From positions 1-64,000 of the forward strand of contig DF239019.1 in NCBI GenBank assembly GCA_000507305.1: a DNA stretch of 64,000 bases. Reading direction: 5' to 3'. This DNA comes from Breviolum minutum Mf 1.05b.01 (Eukaryota; Sar; Dinophyceae; Suessiales; Symbiodiniaceae). Positions 9,301 through 22,639 of the stretch are shown here, piece by piece. A program made the position numbers and the translations under genes. Each line of letters starts with the position of its first letter. Positions within the stretch are counted from its first letter, which is position 1. The notes beneath the pieces are model-generated. The model searched no databases, was not told the origin of the DNA, and was given only the letters and a program-made list of their open reading frames with translations.

Positions 9301-12192
9301 CAACTTATCATTATTATACTTGCGTCTTGGTGTCTTTCTTATGCATGGCACTAATCAAACATGTAACGTCCGTAAAGCACTATGTTGGCGCATTCTGTTT
9401 CGAGTATCCTATCCCGACCCTTGGCGCCAAGCCCAAACCCTTCCATAAATCTAGACAAATATAAATATACCCTATTTAAATCATGAACATATCCAAACTA
9501 TAGGAGAAGAAGCCCAAATACATCCCCAAATGAACCAAGAATAGCTTGCCTCTAAATACACCCTAAATAAGCCCAAAGATGCCTCAAACAAGCGCAAACA
9601 TGAAGTCTAAGTAAACTACAAACAAAGCCTAGACGAACACTGAATGAAGCTTTGGCAGAGAATTTGTATCTTGAAGGTGTAACTTGACATCGAATCTGAG
9701 TAGGACAAATTTCGGGGTGAACTCCGAGAACTTCAGGCGACCTCAAGCCAAAAGGTTGACGAAGAAAATCCAACCAAATGAGATTTCAGGAAATTCAAGG
9801 TTGATGAAATATGATTTCATCCTCACAAATATCTGTTTTTTTTTCCACGGATTCTTTCCTGCTTTGGTCACGATCTTCCAGGAGATGGATGCAGTATGGA
9901 ACCTGAACACCATTGTGGATCGCAACTCGGATTCAAGTAGCAGAGCGACAAAAGCGGATTTCCTTGAATGGTGGGTATGAACAAACAAGCAACACATAGC
10001 CAGACAAATGAACGAACGAACAAACAAGCAAACAAGCAAACATGCGAACACGGAAACATGCAAACAAGCAAGCAAACAAACAACCATCCCTCACGTAAGA
10101 TAATTTGATACTATCACTTCTGAAAGCACCTACAAAGAGGACTCAAATCCTTGATGACCGCTGATTATGACTGTGCTTGTGTTTCTCGTGCTTTGTAAAC
10201 CTTGCAAAGCCATGGCATTTTTGTGATGGATTGCAAAATTCATTCCCCACCACTCCAAAAAGTAAGAACAAGTCCAACACTTTAGCACGTGAGGAAGAAG
10301 CAGAGATCATAAGTGAGATATACAGTACTGCAATGAAGTAGGCAATAGTCGTATGGATTTAGTTGAACTCCTGGCTCAGATTACCAAACCAAATGACTTC
10401 GAAGTAATTGTGTGTTGTCCAGGTAAGCGTTGGGGTGTGGGCAACACCATCACCTCCTCTCCATATGGTCCTCATGGTGAACATCCTGAGCGCTGGCGTG
10501 CCAACGGCACCTTCCCCTTCCCAACCAAGGTCTGCTGTCCTGCACCCATCGGGTAATTTCCTACAATGGGAACATTGTTGAAACGGGAAGGAGACTATAA
10601 ACAAAACCATTCAAACCAGCCAGATCCACTACGGCATTCTGAGTTTAGTGGAACAGTCGAGATCACATGATCTCGGATTCCAAATCCGTAGTCCTATCAC
10701 TGGTGTACTTCAAGCCACCCCCGTAATCTGCAGAATTGCGAGTATACGTCTCGAAAATCTTATTGATAATTCGGATGCACCTAAAAGTCTTTTGGTCTTT
10801 TGTAAATGGAAGTATAGTAGGATTTACTGTTTACTGGTGTCATTTGTGGGATTTGTAATCACCAAACACTTTCAACACTTACAACTTGAAACAAGGCTCC
10901 CAGCAGCCCGGTGCTCAACTTGAACAACTCTCTGGTGATGCACTTGAAGCCAGAGGCGAAAATTTCTTTGGTTGGAAGATGGATGAAGGATGTGAAGTAC
11001 AACGTATATGAAGTGTTCATGCTTTGAGGTAAACGATGGAGTACATTGATGATTGATCAGAACTCTAAATGAAATTCAGTAATTCACCAAGTATACAGGG
11101 AAAATTTAATTCAACTTGAGACATTTGTATACAAGGGAAATTGATCCTCTTCGTAGACCTATGCTTCATTGGGATGGGGCTAAAGCTCAATCAAACACGA
11201 ACTGGATCTAGGGAAGGTGGTTCTGGACTTCGAGGATATTTCTGACTTCTTGCTTTCGGTGGTTTTTCGAATCTCACCGTATACATCAAGGAGCTTTCTA
11301 GAAAACATCCTTAAAATTTGACTAAACTGGTACTTCAGAACACAATTTGTAAAGAAAAGGAGTTTCCTATGATTTATGAACCATTTTTATGGAACTCGAT
11401 GAACTCCATCTTCAATTTCAGGGAGACGGGTCATTTGTTTTCCACAGAATTCTTAGCGTGGATCGGTTTGGATGGGTCTTTCTAGTCCTTGATCTGCAGG
11501 ATCGCAAGTATGACAACAAGTACGCACAGCAGCTGCAGGCTCTGGGTGTTGTGACGGGTCCTGCCAGACTGAGACTTACGTATAGATTTCACCCCTTTTC
11601 AGCAGTGCACCCTTACCTCAATAACCAGTTTTTTTCCAACAGCGGTAGCTTTAGGGGGCTATGCCCGTTTTTGGGTTCTGGAGTGAGGATTCCAAAAAAG
11701 TCAAACGTGTTGACGAACCGAATGACACCTTGCTGTTGGGATACCACCTGAGCTTATAAAAGGCAAATGCCTCAAGGCAACCCCATTGACATCTGATTTC
11801 ACGACAGGGTTTTGTGTGTCTACTGCTCAGTGGTTGGGTTGCTCGACGAGGCAGACTACCAGTCCTTGATCGACAACATCAACGATGCCAGCAAGAAGTG
11901 CAATGACCTTCGTGCTCGTCTCTTCAAGATGAATTTTGGCAGATGAGGGTTTCACAATTTTATGACATTCGCGTCACAAAGTGGGTGCCGAATTGGATTC
12001 CAGAATGGATCACTACAATCCCCACAGGATAGTATAAGCCTCTGTAACCCGAAGAAGCATATTTTTTTTCTGAAAAACATGAGAGCCAAATTTTGCGCAT
12101 CGCCCAGCGGAACTGTTCCAAGGAACTGGTATGCAGACAAGTTCATTGCCCTGCCCAGTGGAGTTTGGAACAAGATCGATGCCCAGTCCTGA
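6317..12192 (+). CDS. Gene A: putative secreted protein, about 305 aa, 13 exons, first of a tandem pair
   Basis: Exons, by frame, match to gene B and AG acceptors: 6317-6364 (signal peptide MLKAIFAVLATAIADE), 6794-6889 (DDQCVAGDVECGLNALQMRG), 7042-7086 (acidic, ETEWLK), 7188-7290 (DITTKTKNHFKHILAPLQKP), 7939-8027 (YANYTMLKIENATGHVVVW), 8451-8539 (KVSYGRRRHTSKSEDLPPRA), 8992-9027 (GYINKILIYLNK), 9882-9930 (EMDAVWNLNTIVDR), 10423-10529 (RWGVGNTITSSPYGPHGEHP), 10896-10954 (PVLNLNNSLVMHLKPE), 11500-11538 (DRKYDNKYAQQLQ), 11851-11932 (ADYQSLIDNINDASKKCNDL), 12123-12192 (NWYADKFIALPSGVWNKIDA, stop TGA). The signal peptide and the paired Cys motif suggest entry to the secretory pathway. I do not recognise the family. 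Most introns start GC or GA. The start is the only Met followed by a hydrophobic leader upstream of the first shared exon. Confidence 0.8.
9990..10085. repeat. (AACAAACAAGC)n-like simple repeat
   Basis: A short purine/C-rich run of AAACAAGC and AACGAAC units in the gene A intron between exons 9882-9930 and 10423-10529. It explains the repetitive minus-strand open frames here. Confidence 0.85.
11539..11850 (+). other. Intron present in gene A, absent from gene B
   Basis: The 312-bp intron begins GC after CTGCAG and ends GACGAG before GCAGACTAC, so both junctions read AG|GC. It interrupts the codon string Leu-Gln|Ala-Asp-Tyr-Gln. In gene B the same codons are contiguous (20941-20960, CAAGCAGATTATCAG) with no interruption, while the introns on either side are kept in both genes. 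No obvious terminal inverted repeats were seen by eye. Confidence 0.85.
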
Positions 12193-12818
12193 GCAAGTAT
12201 AGGCCGGCGCGAGGTTATGCGGTAATTTTGAGATGAGCAGTGCTGACTTGTGAAGTCTATAAAAGAACTAGCATTGCAAGTGGGATTTGTGAAATGAGAG
12301 CTTTCTTTCTGAACAATGGACGTTTCTGATGTTTGGTCTCCTTTTGGCACTTTTTTACACTACTATCAGGGCAAACTATTGAGGAGTTTCCGAACTTGTC
12401 TGATTTTTTGCCTGCTCCGAAAGTGCTTCAAAAATGGCTGAAGCCTGCTTCCGTTGGACCAAGATGTGCCCAAACCAGTGTCGAGGATACGGGCATACAA
12501 GCTGTGGTGTCTTTGCTCCCTGGTGCGGGGGGTCGATTTTTGCAGCGGAGAACTTGATAGGATCCGCTTATCATCCTCGCCGGTAGAAACAATTTGTAAA
12601 GATGTTGCCTTCAAAGAATGGCACTTCCCTAGATATGCCATGGTACTGAAGCAAAGAAGCTGCCGCACTGCCCGAGGATTGTCAAGCTAAACACCCACTG
12701 TATGATTGCTAGTGTGTACCGACTACGTCATGCCGTGCCACGATTTCCGCAGACACTTCAGATACAAGACAACAGCGCTTTTCGTGTTTGCTCGGGCGAC
12801 CAAATCCTGCCACGAGCC

Positions 12819-15800
12819 ATGCGTCAAACCATTGCGTCCATCCTTGCAGCTGCCTTTGTGGCATCAGCCAACGAGGCGAGAGCAGTTCCCTCCCCCAATG
12901 CCTCCAGCATTCAAAGGTCAATCATTTTGATTGAAGCATGGATATTGAAAGAGCTTTCAGTTGTAGGGCTGCTACTATTATTACGATTGCTGATTGCTGC
13001 TTACTACTTGCTTGGAACCCCAGCTGTCAGGTGAAGTTGGATTCCGCCCTGCTGGACGATGATCAGTGCAATGACGAGACTTGCAGCTTCAACGCCTTGC
13101 AACTGCGTGGCTTCAAGGAATCCGAGGACCCGCCGTATCTGACGTGCCATACAGAAAAGAGCCGCTGTTCCAAAACCATCAAATCCGTTAGAAACTCACA
13201 ATGGAAGATATATACCCCCATTTGGTTGAACACAGTGATCAGCTCTGTGTCAAGATCTCCCCAACGACAAAATATGATGATTTTACATACCAAGTGAGTG
13301 GATTTCGTTTCCAGAACCGATGTGTGTTGTCAGTACTAACTTGAAATAACAACTAAGTTGAGCTCCGCCATTACTGGAAGGGGCCCAGGAGCAGATGTTT
13401 GATTTCAATAAGCGACTCCAAGAGAATCATTCCAGACCATTCCCTTGGTGAAATTCATTGCCATCTCAATCTGAAGGGCGTCATCTTTGAGAGATGGTGG
13501 TTGGGCAACCGGAATTTTACTAACACGTATCCTTTTGGTAGCTGCTCAAAAGGCCTGAGGGAGGTTTGAATTTTTTCATCACTTGACTTGTGATTGTAAG
13601 GGAGGCAAGGAGCCGGTGTTTCTCCCAAATCCCTTCAACATGGGAAGCGAAGTTCAGCACATCTTAGTTACCTTGGCCTCAGGAGATGGAATTGGAGAAG
13701 GCTGAGGAAGAGGAGGAAAGTGAATGGCTCAAGGAGACTAGACGAAAAAAACGCGCTTTCTGTCAGAGTACACCTGCTAAATGTCACATTGACCCCGGCT
13801 ATTTTCAAAGGCAGTTCTTTCCAACTGCCATGAATTTAGGGGCTAGGTCTAGGTGCGTCTTTAGGCGAAGAATTCTTGACCATAGTGGTACTTTTACATC
13901 CATGGTATTCGTTTGGAGTTGGAAAGTTCCTTCTCTCTCTATTTATATAGGTAAGTAATTACATATCGTACAGAGTACTTACTGATAGATACAGAGTAAA
14001 ATGTTTCAGCACAGGAATAGGACAGGCCTGTGGCAGTGTTGGGTGTTGACTCCGCACTGGGATGTTTACAATCCTGGCATTTCAGTGCTTCTTCTTTTGT
14101 GGCTGTTGGGATGATTATGCTATGTTGTATCCAACAAGTATGGAAGATGAAGTGTACCATAGTTCATCAACTCCTTGTATGAAGGGCAGTCATCTTATTT
14201 ATTCTTAATAGGAATTCCTTGCAAAGTGTATAAACTACTACTTGGTGTGGCTGTCATTTGCTACTTTATGCAGGGGTTTTAGACTGCCGCTTTGGGGCCT
14301 CATCAACCCTCCCAGCTGTACGAAGGTCATGCTGAAAATATCTCTACACATTTGCCCAAGACTAGTATACCTCCAAGCTTGACCACCAACTAACCCCTTG
14401 GTCGTTTTTCTGGCTGTTATCAAGTGGTTAGTTTTTCAATACCAGAAAGCTGGGTGTCTTGAGGTTGGTCCCTAAAAAATCCCATCGCTTGCTGACCAAC
14501 CGGCCTGTTAAAGAGAGATGGGACTTGGTTCGGATTTCTTGGGGTTGTGGGATTAAACAGCATCCCTAAAGGTTATGTCGTGTTTTGTGTGAGGACATCA
14601 CCACCAAGACCAAGAATCACTTCAAGCACATCTTGGCACCTCTCCAGAAGCCCATCGTGACCAACTACCAATACCTTGGCGTGTTGGAGTCGTCCCGTGG
14701 CTGAATTTACCGCTTCGAAGCGGAACTGTTGGGTCACAAATTTTCGGACCTTGAGCACCAGTTGGGGTGGAAAATATCTCATGATTTTACGATGTTTTTT
14801 TTCCTTTCTGAAACAATTTCTATCCCAAGTGGTTAGCTGTATGTCTTCCCACAAACGCTCCTTGGATCCTGTGAAATTCATTGCTTGCTGGCGGCCGTGG
14901 ATTCCTTGCCATCGACAATACCTGATGCTGCAGCACGCTCGTACAAGTCATAGAAGTAAGTCGACTATCCGCCTAGTCTGTAGGTGTTGAGATGAAACAA
15001 TACCATTTACCAAACCTCAATTTCGATACCTCAACAGGTATGTGAACTACACCATGTTGAAGGTCGAAAACGCCACTGGTCATCTGGTGGTTTGGAACCG
15101 CAAGTCTCTGTTGCAAGAAGCAGAGGAGTCCTGGTGGCATATCTGCATTCACCAACCTCTCCAGGTACCTAAAATCCAGGTATCCATGTGAGGAGTTTGT
15201 AGGGGCAAGGCTTGTTGTTTCAGGAAATCCCCACCTCTAAAGCAGCCTTACAACGCTCGAGGCTTGGTGATACACTTGGACCACTGGACTAACATAAATC
15301 ACTCCCATGAAGGTGGCAGAAGACCCTGAAATTTTGGAGACACACCCATGTTATCTGGATGACGTTTTGCATGTTTTGGCTTGGGGATCCAAAACTCAAC
15401 CTTCACTTTCCACTCACAGCCTGCTATATTTCACAACTACTGGAACATTACTAGCACTCATCAACCCATGTCCTGAGGCTATTTGAAAGTGGGAAACACT
15501 CCGAAATGCCCGATGTAACCACATAGAAATCATACATGAATCATGAATCTATAATCATACAAGTCTAAGCCAGTGCAATCACAATGTCTGAAGCATCCTG
15601 GATGTACAGACCCCCTTCAGCTCCACTTCTTATCTCAATCTATCAGCAAAACAGTTGGCTTTCCGCAAACCAACTCGACAGTGCAATCGAACATGACCAT
15701 CAAACACCTAACTTCCTGTGAGGCAGTTTGATCTTGAAATTCGTGAAACACGTTGCCCTTCATGAAGACATCAGACAAAGGGCTGACTTGCAAACTGGTT

Positions 15801-18800
15801 CAAACAACTCATTTTCTTCTGGATTTATGCTTGATTTTATTTCCCCATCGATCCACAGGATTTCAATTGGTTTTGAAGTGTTTTTGACAGAATGGCTTCT
15901 TTTGGAAAGCCATTATTTTGAGTTACCCTTGAGGGACCTCAAATGTAAATGGCAATTCCCATGCTTAAAAATGGCCCCTTTCTAAGCTACTAAATTCGGA
16001 ATGCCGCCACCACCTGACCTGACATCACCAAGGAGGAGTTGGAAGAAGAGGAAATGAAGGTTTCCTATGGCCGTCGTCGCCACACAGGCAAGTCTGAGGA
16101 TTTGCCTCCACGCGCCCGTCGCTTGGGTATGAGCTATGACAAAAAGTCGAGTCGGCCCATCACCCTCCCTTGCCCCAACCTGACGCAATTTGACCAGCTT
16201 CATTCCTAAATCACAATTCAACCATTGAGGGCCCAACTCAAGTAGCTAAGGCAGCTAAGGAGCTACGTTTTCGTCAACCATCCTCATGTGGAACAATGAC
16301 CCTGTCCACTACTAGAAGGGCAGCAGTTTATGTAATAATTTGGTTGTTTGGGATCCCATTTTTAATTGCTGAACCGTTTAAGACTCTTGGAGGAAGGTAG
16401 TGTTTTAACCCCGGATTGATCAACACCTCTGTTTGTTTGATGGAGGGGGGGATACCAGGACCCAGCCCAAAATACTGGAACCCCACAAATGAAACAGACC
16501 AGGGCATTGATGAATCAGGGGTTATCATTACATACACCAACCAAAGATGTTTTCCTTGGAAACTCACCCCCAAGTATATATACATAGAAATGGATCTGAT
16601 TATATAAACTCCTTGAAATTAATGTAGCACCTGCCAAAAAGCCTTGCCAAAACAAAACTAGTCTTCCAATCATCAGATGCGAAGGTGAAATAGTAACATA
16701 CTATATTATCATATTATATACACATACATTATGTTATAAGTTATATGCATGTTGTACATATACAATATATACTTATATGTTTGAATACACATACATAATG
16801 ACATCCCTTAAATAATTGCCTTTTCCCATAGCCAGCTTGAAATGCCTGGACCAATTTCGCCATGGAAACGGATCTTTATTCTTTAGTCCAAGAGTTAATT
16901 TGAGTGCATGAGATTGTGGCACTAAGGATATATCAACAAGATCCTCATCTACCTCAACAAGGACCCGGATCCCAGGGGAAACAGACTCATCAGGTAGGAA
17001 GATGCAAAGGAAAAGCAGAAGGTGTTCGAATGAAGCTCAAAAGGAGGCAGGTAACCACGTTGGCAAGCAGACTATAACATTTCATCATATTGATTGGGAA
17101 GGGTTTCTATCAGGGCTTACTAAGGCTTACTATAACACCTGTATGATTGGGTAATTTTTCAACCCCAAGTGTTGACCACTGATGACCTGAATGACCTGGA
17201 CAGGAGATGGATGCCGTGTGGAACTACAATACCATTGTTGATCGTTCCTCAGATGGAAGATGGATCCAAAATGCCATGGATTTTGAAGTAGAGGTGATTT
17301 TGAAGAAACCATGAAACTATTGCTTCTTTCCAAGAATCCAATACAGATGACGCCCGGTGTCCCCAAAATGTTCTGTGCACAACTAACCCCTCCCAAAGCA
17401 GTTGGCATAATAGTACCCAGAATACCATCCTAGCTGGACTTTGTTGGAAGTTTTTCTTTTGAGATTGTGTGAGTGGCTATCCCCAAACTATCTTGCAAGG
17501 GAGACTTTGAGAGATTGCAAGGCGTTCATCTTTTCAATTCATTTTCAGGGAAAGCACCTGTGTCAAGATGCAGGCCTTGTAAAGGAAGTTTTTGTCTTCC
17601 AACCCCTTATTTTTGAGTTTTTTTTTGCTGCTTCAGAGAGCGTAACTCTTGAAGTTGCTGCTGGGGGCGTTGGATCTGTGCTCGATGGATGTCACCTTCA
17701 AGGAGGGCCTATGTAGTGCGATGCTCCTACGTATGGATTTTGAAATCTGGCAAGATGATCCAGAAGATTTTGTTGATTCGTCAGTGATCTAGGGTGATAT
17801 TTACAAGGGTTTAGCTCTTGGAATTGGTTGCCCGATTTCTTCCGTGAATAGTACCAACAAACTACTATATATTTTTTCAATCAGTCCAAGCAGTGAGTCA
17901 TGACGTGAAGTGGACGATTAATTCGAATATCAAGTTGGATCACCAAATTTAGAATTCCCTTGTAAAGTGATTGAACATTGACGGGATCGAACTAAAGAGC
18001 CTTTGTAGCAGCTGATCTAGAACGATAGGGAGCAAACGAGTGAGGTCCCTTTTGGCCATGTGAAAGTTGATCACTGAGTCTGTGAAAATCTGCAGATCCA
18101 CCAGACAGGGAAGGAGTTGGAAAGGTAAAATTTTGTTCTTGGTTCATAGGATGAAATTCCAAGGATCTAGGATTGGATCATTGGGATGTGAAAAAAACCA
18201 GAAGGTGGGGAGAGATCCTTTTGATATTCGGAGATATTCCTAGCCTTGGCTTTGATTCATGTCCAAATAGGGAACCCTGGATGAAACTCGATCCATATTG
18301 ATTTCTAAAGACTTGGGTGTGGCTCAAAATGATTGGGTCCCCAATTTCCGGACTTGCCAATACTAAACATGGTCCCAATTGTGCCGTCTCACACTGGCAC
18401 CCTACTTTTAAGCCATTACCATTTTAAGGCTGCCAACTATGCCATTCATGTCAAAACACTATGAAACATTGAACTCTGGCAACCAAACCAAATAACTTCC
18501 AAAGACTTGTGTGTTGTCTAGGTAAGCGTTGGGGTGTGGGCAACACCATCACCTCCTCTCCTTATGGTCCTCATGGTGAACATCCTGAGCGCTGGCGTGC
18601 CAATGGCAGCTTCCCCTTCCCTACGAAGGTGCGCCGGCATGTGTGGGAGGGTTGAAATTGGGGCAATGAATACGGGAAAAGTGAGGGGTAACATAAACTT
18701 GCAACTTCTAAAGATAAATCACAAGATTGTACCTTAAAAATGCCATCCCAAGCGGAAAGTAAGCTTCCAACTTCATCAGGTGACTTCTGGCTGGAAACCG

Positions 18801-18891
18801 TAACGGGAATTGCTGGTGATTTGATTTCTGGAACACCAAAATGCTTCATATACAAGTGGATCCCTGCTCATCTCTTGGTTTTGGGCATTGA

Positions 18892-18966
<75 letters not shown>

Positions 18967-18995
18967 ATGCTGCTGCTGCTGCTGGTGGTGGTGGT

Positions 18996-19027
<32 letters not shown>

Positions 19028-21680
19028 TGGGGATTGTGAAGATATACCTACAGCCTTGGCATTTGGAGGAGCTCCCAACCGTGAATGAATCAATGGTCCG
19101 AAAGTTTGCTGTTGAATCGAATTGTATCTTGATAGAGGAAATCATTACCCTCTTCGAAAGGCAGCCACTTGAATTTTCAACTGAATTTTCAGTAGCATTG
19201 AGCTGACTCATCTGAGAAGGGCGTCGGAAAATCGACCTCCTGGTCGAAGTGAAATCAGCTTGATTGGACTGGACCGTTTTTTTCTTTTCTCTTGCGCGTT
19301 CCAACTATTTATTTTCGGGGTTTATTCTCTGCACAAGTGAACCCAAGATCATTCTATGGAGGATGAATCTTGGCCTGCGGACTTTGGATGTTACCATTCC
19401 CACTAAAAGTGACATACCCTAATAGTGGGATGGATAAACTTTTTCATAGGAAATTTTTTTTGGATCATTTGATCAACTTGGAGGGTTTCATCATTTGAAA
19501 CGGAAATGTCCAAAAGAGGTCCCTTCATTGCTGTCACAGTGGTGGCCACGCTCAGCGTGGGTCGTTTCTGATGTTGCCAATGATGATTTGCCATGATGTG
19601 ACAACAATCCAAGTATCTTTTTGGGAAAGAGAGGAGTTTATCAGTTTATCAAGAGGTTTTTGATTCACTTCTATTGCTAGGCCACGTTGTAGAGGTAGCC
19701 AGTGCTAAAGTCATGCTGAATCATCTTCATGTTCATATACACAGATCCCAATGAAAAGTCCTGTTTTCCAGATCTTTATTTTTCAGATTCTTGGTTGTGA
19801 ATGAACAGGGGAAGTTTGAGCTGAAAACTGCCTAAACAAACTACTACTTTCACTGGTAACTGGACTTTGTGAGGATCACAAAGACTATGAATCTCCCTCA
19901 GATATATAGATGGAATACGAGCGGTAAAATGAACAGCTAAAAACACTCCCAATGATTGACTCAAATTCAGTAGGGCAGTTAGAATTTTATATCTTTCATT
20001 TCAGAGCATTTGCATTTAAGGGTATATTTGTTTGTTGGACCACCTCCACTTTGCCCGCTTCAATCCCCCATTCCGGGGTTGCTGTGGTTAGGCACCATAC
20101 AACCCAGTGTTGAACTTGAACAACTCCTTGGTGATGCACATAAAGCCAGAGGACCGGCCCGATATCGGTGGCCAACGTCAAAACGGCTTTTTGTTTTTGC
20201 CTATCACAGTTGATGTGTATTTCTAGGCCCTTTATTATATTTCGGTATTATCAGATCAATCAATATCCCCTGCATAAAACCACATCATTTGTAGATGTAT
20301 ATTTTCCTGTTGGCCAGGGAGAATTTCGAACTTCCTATACCATCTTCCCCTAGTATGGCCACTGGTTCGGCTTCAATGGCCACTAGCTTGGTTGGATTTG
20401 GGCATGATTTGGGTCCGAAAATTTCTACTTTCAGAATTCAGTCTGTCAAAATTTCATAGCTCCTTGACCCCAAAAAAAGTGTCATGTAAAATTCCTTGCA
20501 GATGTTCGTTTCTTTTCGGGGAGGGCGGTTTTTGGGGGCCGTGCGCAACCTTACCCACACGTTCTCCGAATCTGTGAGTCCATGAGTCCTGGGAAGGACC
20601 TCCTTCGAACCCCGAAAATTTGCCTGGCTTCCTACTAAAATGAATCACTTTCCAAAGGAAGGATTTTGGGCGTCCCTGATCTTGAGATACACCCAGATGG
20701 CAAAATGAGGCCTGTGTTGCGCCAAATCAAGGGATATACATCCCAGTTGGACTCACTGAAAAAAAATGTCCCAACATTCCGTTCAGTAAGGCAATGAAAT
20801 CTGAGAGCAAAAGAGGCCACCCTGGCGGCCCCCCTTTCCAGTTCGCTTAAATCACTTCCCCACTTCTGTGCCCGAATGATTCCACTGTCGTGGTTTGTTT
20901 TTGGAAGGCTCGCAAGTATGACAACAAGTATGCCCAGCAGTTGCAAGCAGATTATCAGTCCTTGATTGACAACATCAACGATGCAAGCAAGAAGTGCAAT
21001 GACCTTCGTGCTCGTCTCTTCAAAATGAAGCTTGACATATTGATATGTATGTTCCCAAAACGAGGGGAACGGTATTTTCAGAAAAAGGTAAGCTGCTTTG
21101 CGCCAAATCCAGGGGCATCCATTCTGTCAATCTGTTCAAGAATCCCTATGAATTGGAGAATCAGGCAGTTCATTCGGTTCCAGAGCTCTGATATTGAAGT
21201 GAATGAGGTGAACACTCCTCAACCCAGCCCCTTTCTATTTTTTTGATATATCTCCCTGTAAATTCTCGTGGTAAGTGGGTACTGTAGACCCTGGATGACT
21301 AAATTCATTGACTTTGAGTAGTTTCCCAAAAAACGGATGCTTTTTTTTTTGTATTGCTTTGGCAAAAAAGAAGGATTTTGCCCAAACTGCTCCATTGGTG
21401 GGATGATCAAAGTAGATGTAGCAGACCCCAGGCAGGCAGGTCAGATGACAAATCTCACAATGCACTCAGGAGTGAATTTGGAAGAAATTCCGTGTGTTTC
21501 CGTGGAATTCGGGAAAACATTGAACCTGCTACAGTGCATTATATCCCAAATCTCAATTGATAACTCGGAATACTCTGACTTTGATATGTTGTCATACCTC
21601 GTTCACTCAGGAACTGGTATGCTGACAAATTCATTGCATTGCCGAGCGGAGTGTGGAACAAGATCGATGCCCAAGGCTGA
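12819..21680 (+). CDS. Gene B: paralogue of gene A, putative secreted protein, about 305 aa
   Basis: Exons: 12819-12875 (signal peptide MRQTIASILAAAFVASANE), 13031-13117 (DDDQCNDETCSFNALQLRG), 13683-13733 (EKAEEEEESEWLK), 14594-14701 (DITTKTKNHFKHILAPLQKP), 15038-15126 (YVNYTMLKVENATGHLVVW), 16033-16126 (KVSYGRRRHTGKSEDLPPRA), 16927-16965 (YINKILIYLNK), 17204-17255 (EMDAVWNYNTIVDRS), 18522-18628 (RWGVGNTITSSPYGPHGEHP), 20092-20151 (PVLNLNNSLVMHIKPE), 20908-21028 (RKYDNKYAQQLQADYQSLID), 21611-21680 (NWYADKFIALPSGVWNKIDA, stop TGA). Exon order, phase and most junctions match gene A, but intron lengths and sequences differ. The N-terminal third is the most diverged and the last two-thirds almost identical, so selection has kept the protein. 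It starts 626 bp after gene A stops, consistent with tandem duplication. Confidence 0.82.
18890..19031. repeat. Compound trinucleotide microsatellite (GAT)n (GCT)n (GGT)n (GGCGGT)n
   Basis: About 24 GAT units pass into five GCT units, then GGT and alternating GGC/GGT units. It lies in the gene B intron between exons 18522-18628 and 20092-20151. The poly-Asp, poly-Met and poly-Gly frames through it are translation artefacts. Confidence 0.95.
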
Positions 21681-21765
21681 GGGATGGACTAAAAGATATT
21701 TTCCCACGGGTCAATCACGACTCACAACCAATCAAGATTCATCAATCCAAAAAATTCAACAAACT

Positions 21766-22100
21766 ATATATAATATAATATAATATGATATAATATCATA
21801 TAATATAATATAATATAATATAATATGATATAATATATAATATAATATAATATAATAGAATATAATATAAAATAATATATAATATAATATGATATAATAT
21901 AATATGATATAATATAATATGATTTAATTTAATATGATATGATATGATATAATATAATATAATATAATATAATATGATATAATAAATTTTAATATAATAT
22001 AATATAATATGATATAATATAATATAATAAAATATAATATAATATAATATGATATTATATAATATAATTTTATAAATTTCATTTATTTTAATATATAATA
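21766..22100. repeat. AT-rich (TATAA/TATGA)n array
   Basis: About 335 bp of near-perfect ATAAT/ATGAT 5-10 bp units, ending at an undetermined base (22101). It starts 86 bp beyond the gene B stop codon and separates gene B from the convergent VWA8 gene. The array can pair with itself and may be shortened in the assembly. Confidence 0.95.
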
Positions 22101-22104
22101 NATT

Positions 22105-22395
22105 TTGGCAGACTGGACGTGGCACCAGGGTGTCATTGCAAGGGGGGAGTGGACGTGGTGCCATTGTAGGGTGCCATTGTAGTGTGCCATGGTTGGGGAG
22201 GGTTGGGGAGGGTGACGGCCAATTTTGAGGGAGTGGACGTGGTGCCATTGCAGGGTGCCATTGTAGTGTGCTATGGTGGGGGGAGGGGAGGGTGACGGCC
22301 AACTTTGGGGAAGGACGTAGTACCATTGTAGTGTGCTATGGTTGGTGGGGGAGGGAGATGACCAACTTTTGGGAAGTCGACGTAGTGCCATGTGT
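22105..22395. repeat. Minisatellite, about 80 bp x 3-4
   Basis: Units begin with GTGGACGTGGTGCCATTG or close variants at about 22148, 22232, 22314 and 22378. They carry GTGCCATTGTAGTGTGC, ATGGTTGGGGAGGG and GGTGACGGCCAACTTT. The G-rich strand is the plus strand throughout. Confidence 0.85.
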
Positions 22396-22639
22396 TTCAT
22401 ATCTTCCTTTTACATTCAGGGCCACCAATTTCACCCAGACACCAAAGAAAACAACAATAAATTTTGTGTTGAGTTTCTTGCAAACAATATTCTGGTTTCT
22501 ATACTAATAACACAAATAATTGGTTTTTGCTATCTGGGGTCTATGGTAGTATAATTATATATATATAGATATTAATATGTGTTCTTTTCCGTAAAATTCC
22601 GTGCCCAGCAAAACGTAATTACATCAAGGGATATAATTC

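Noticed and set aside
18846..19304. Poly-Asp, poly-Met and poly-Ile frames
   Set aside because: Translation of the GAT/GCT/GGT microsatellite in a gene B intron.
21796..22326. 176-codon minus-strand frame rich in Ile/Tyr
   Set aside because: It translates the AT array and the G-rich minisatellite and contains the undetermined base.
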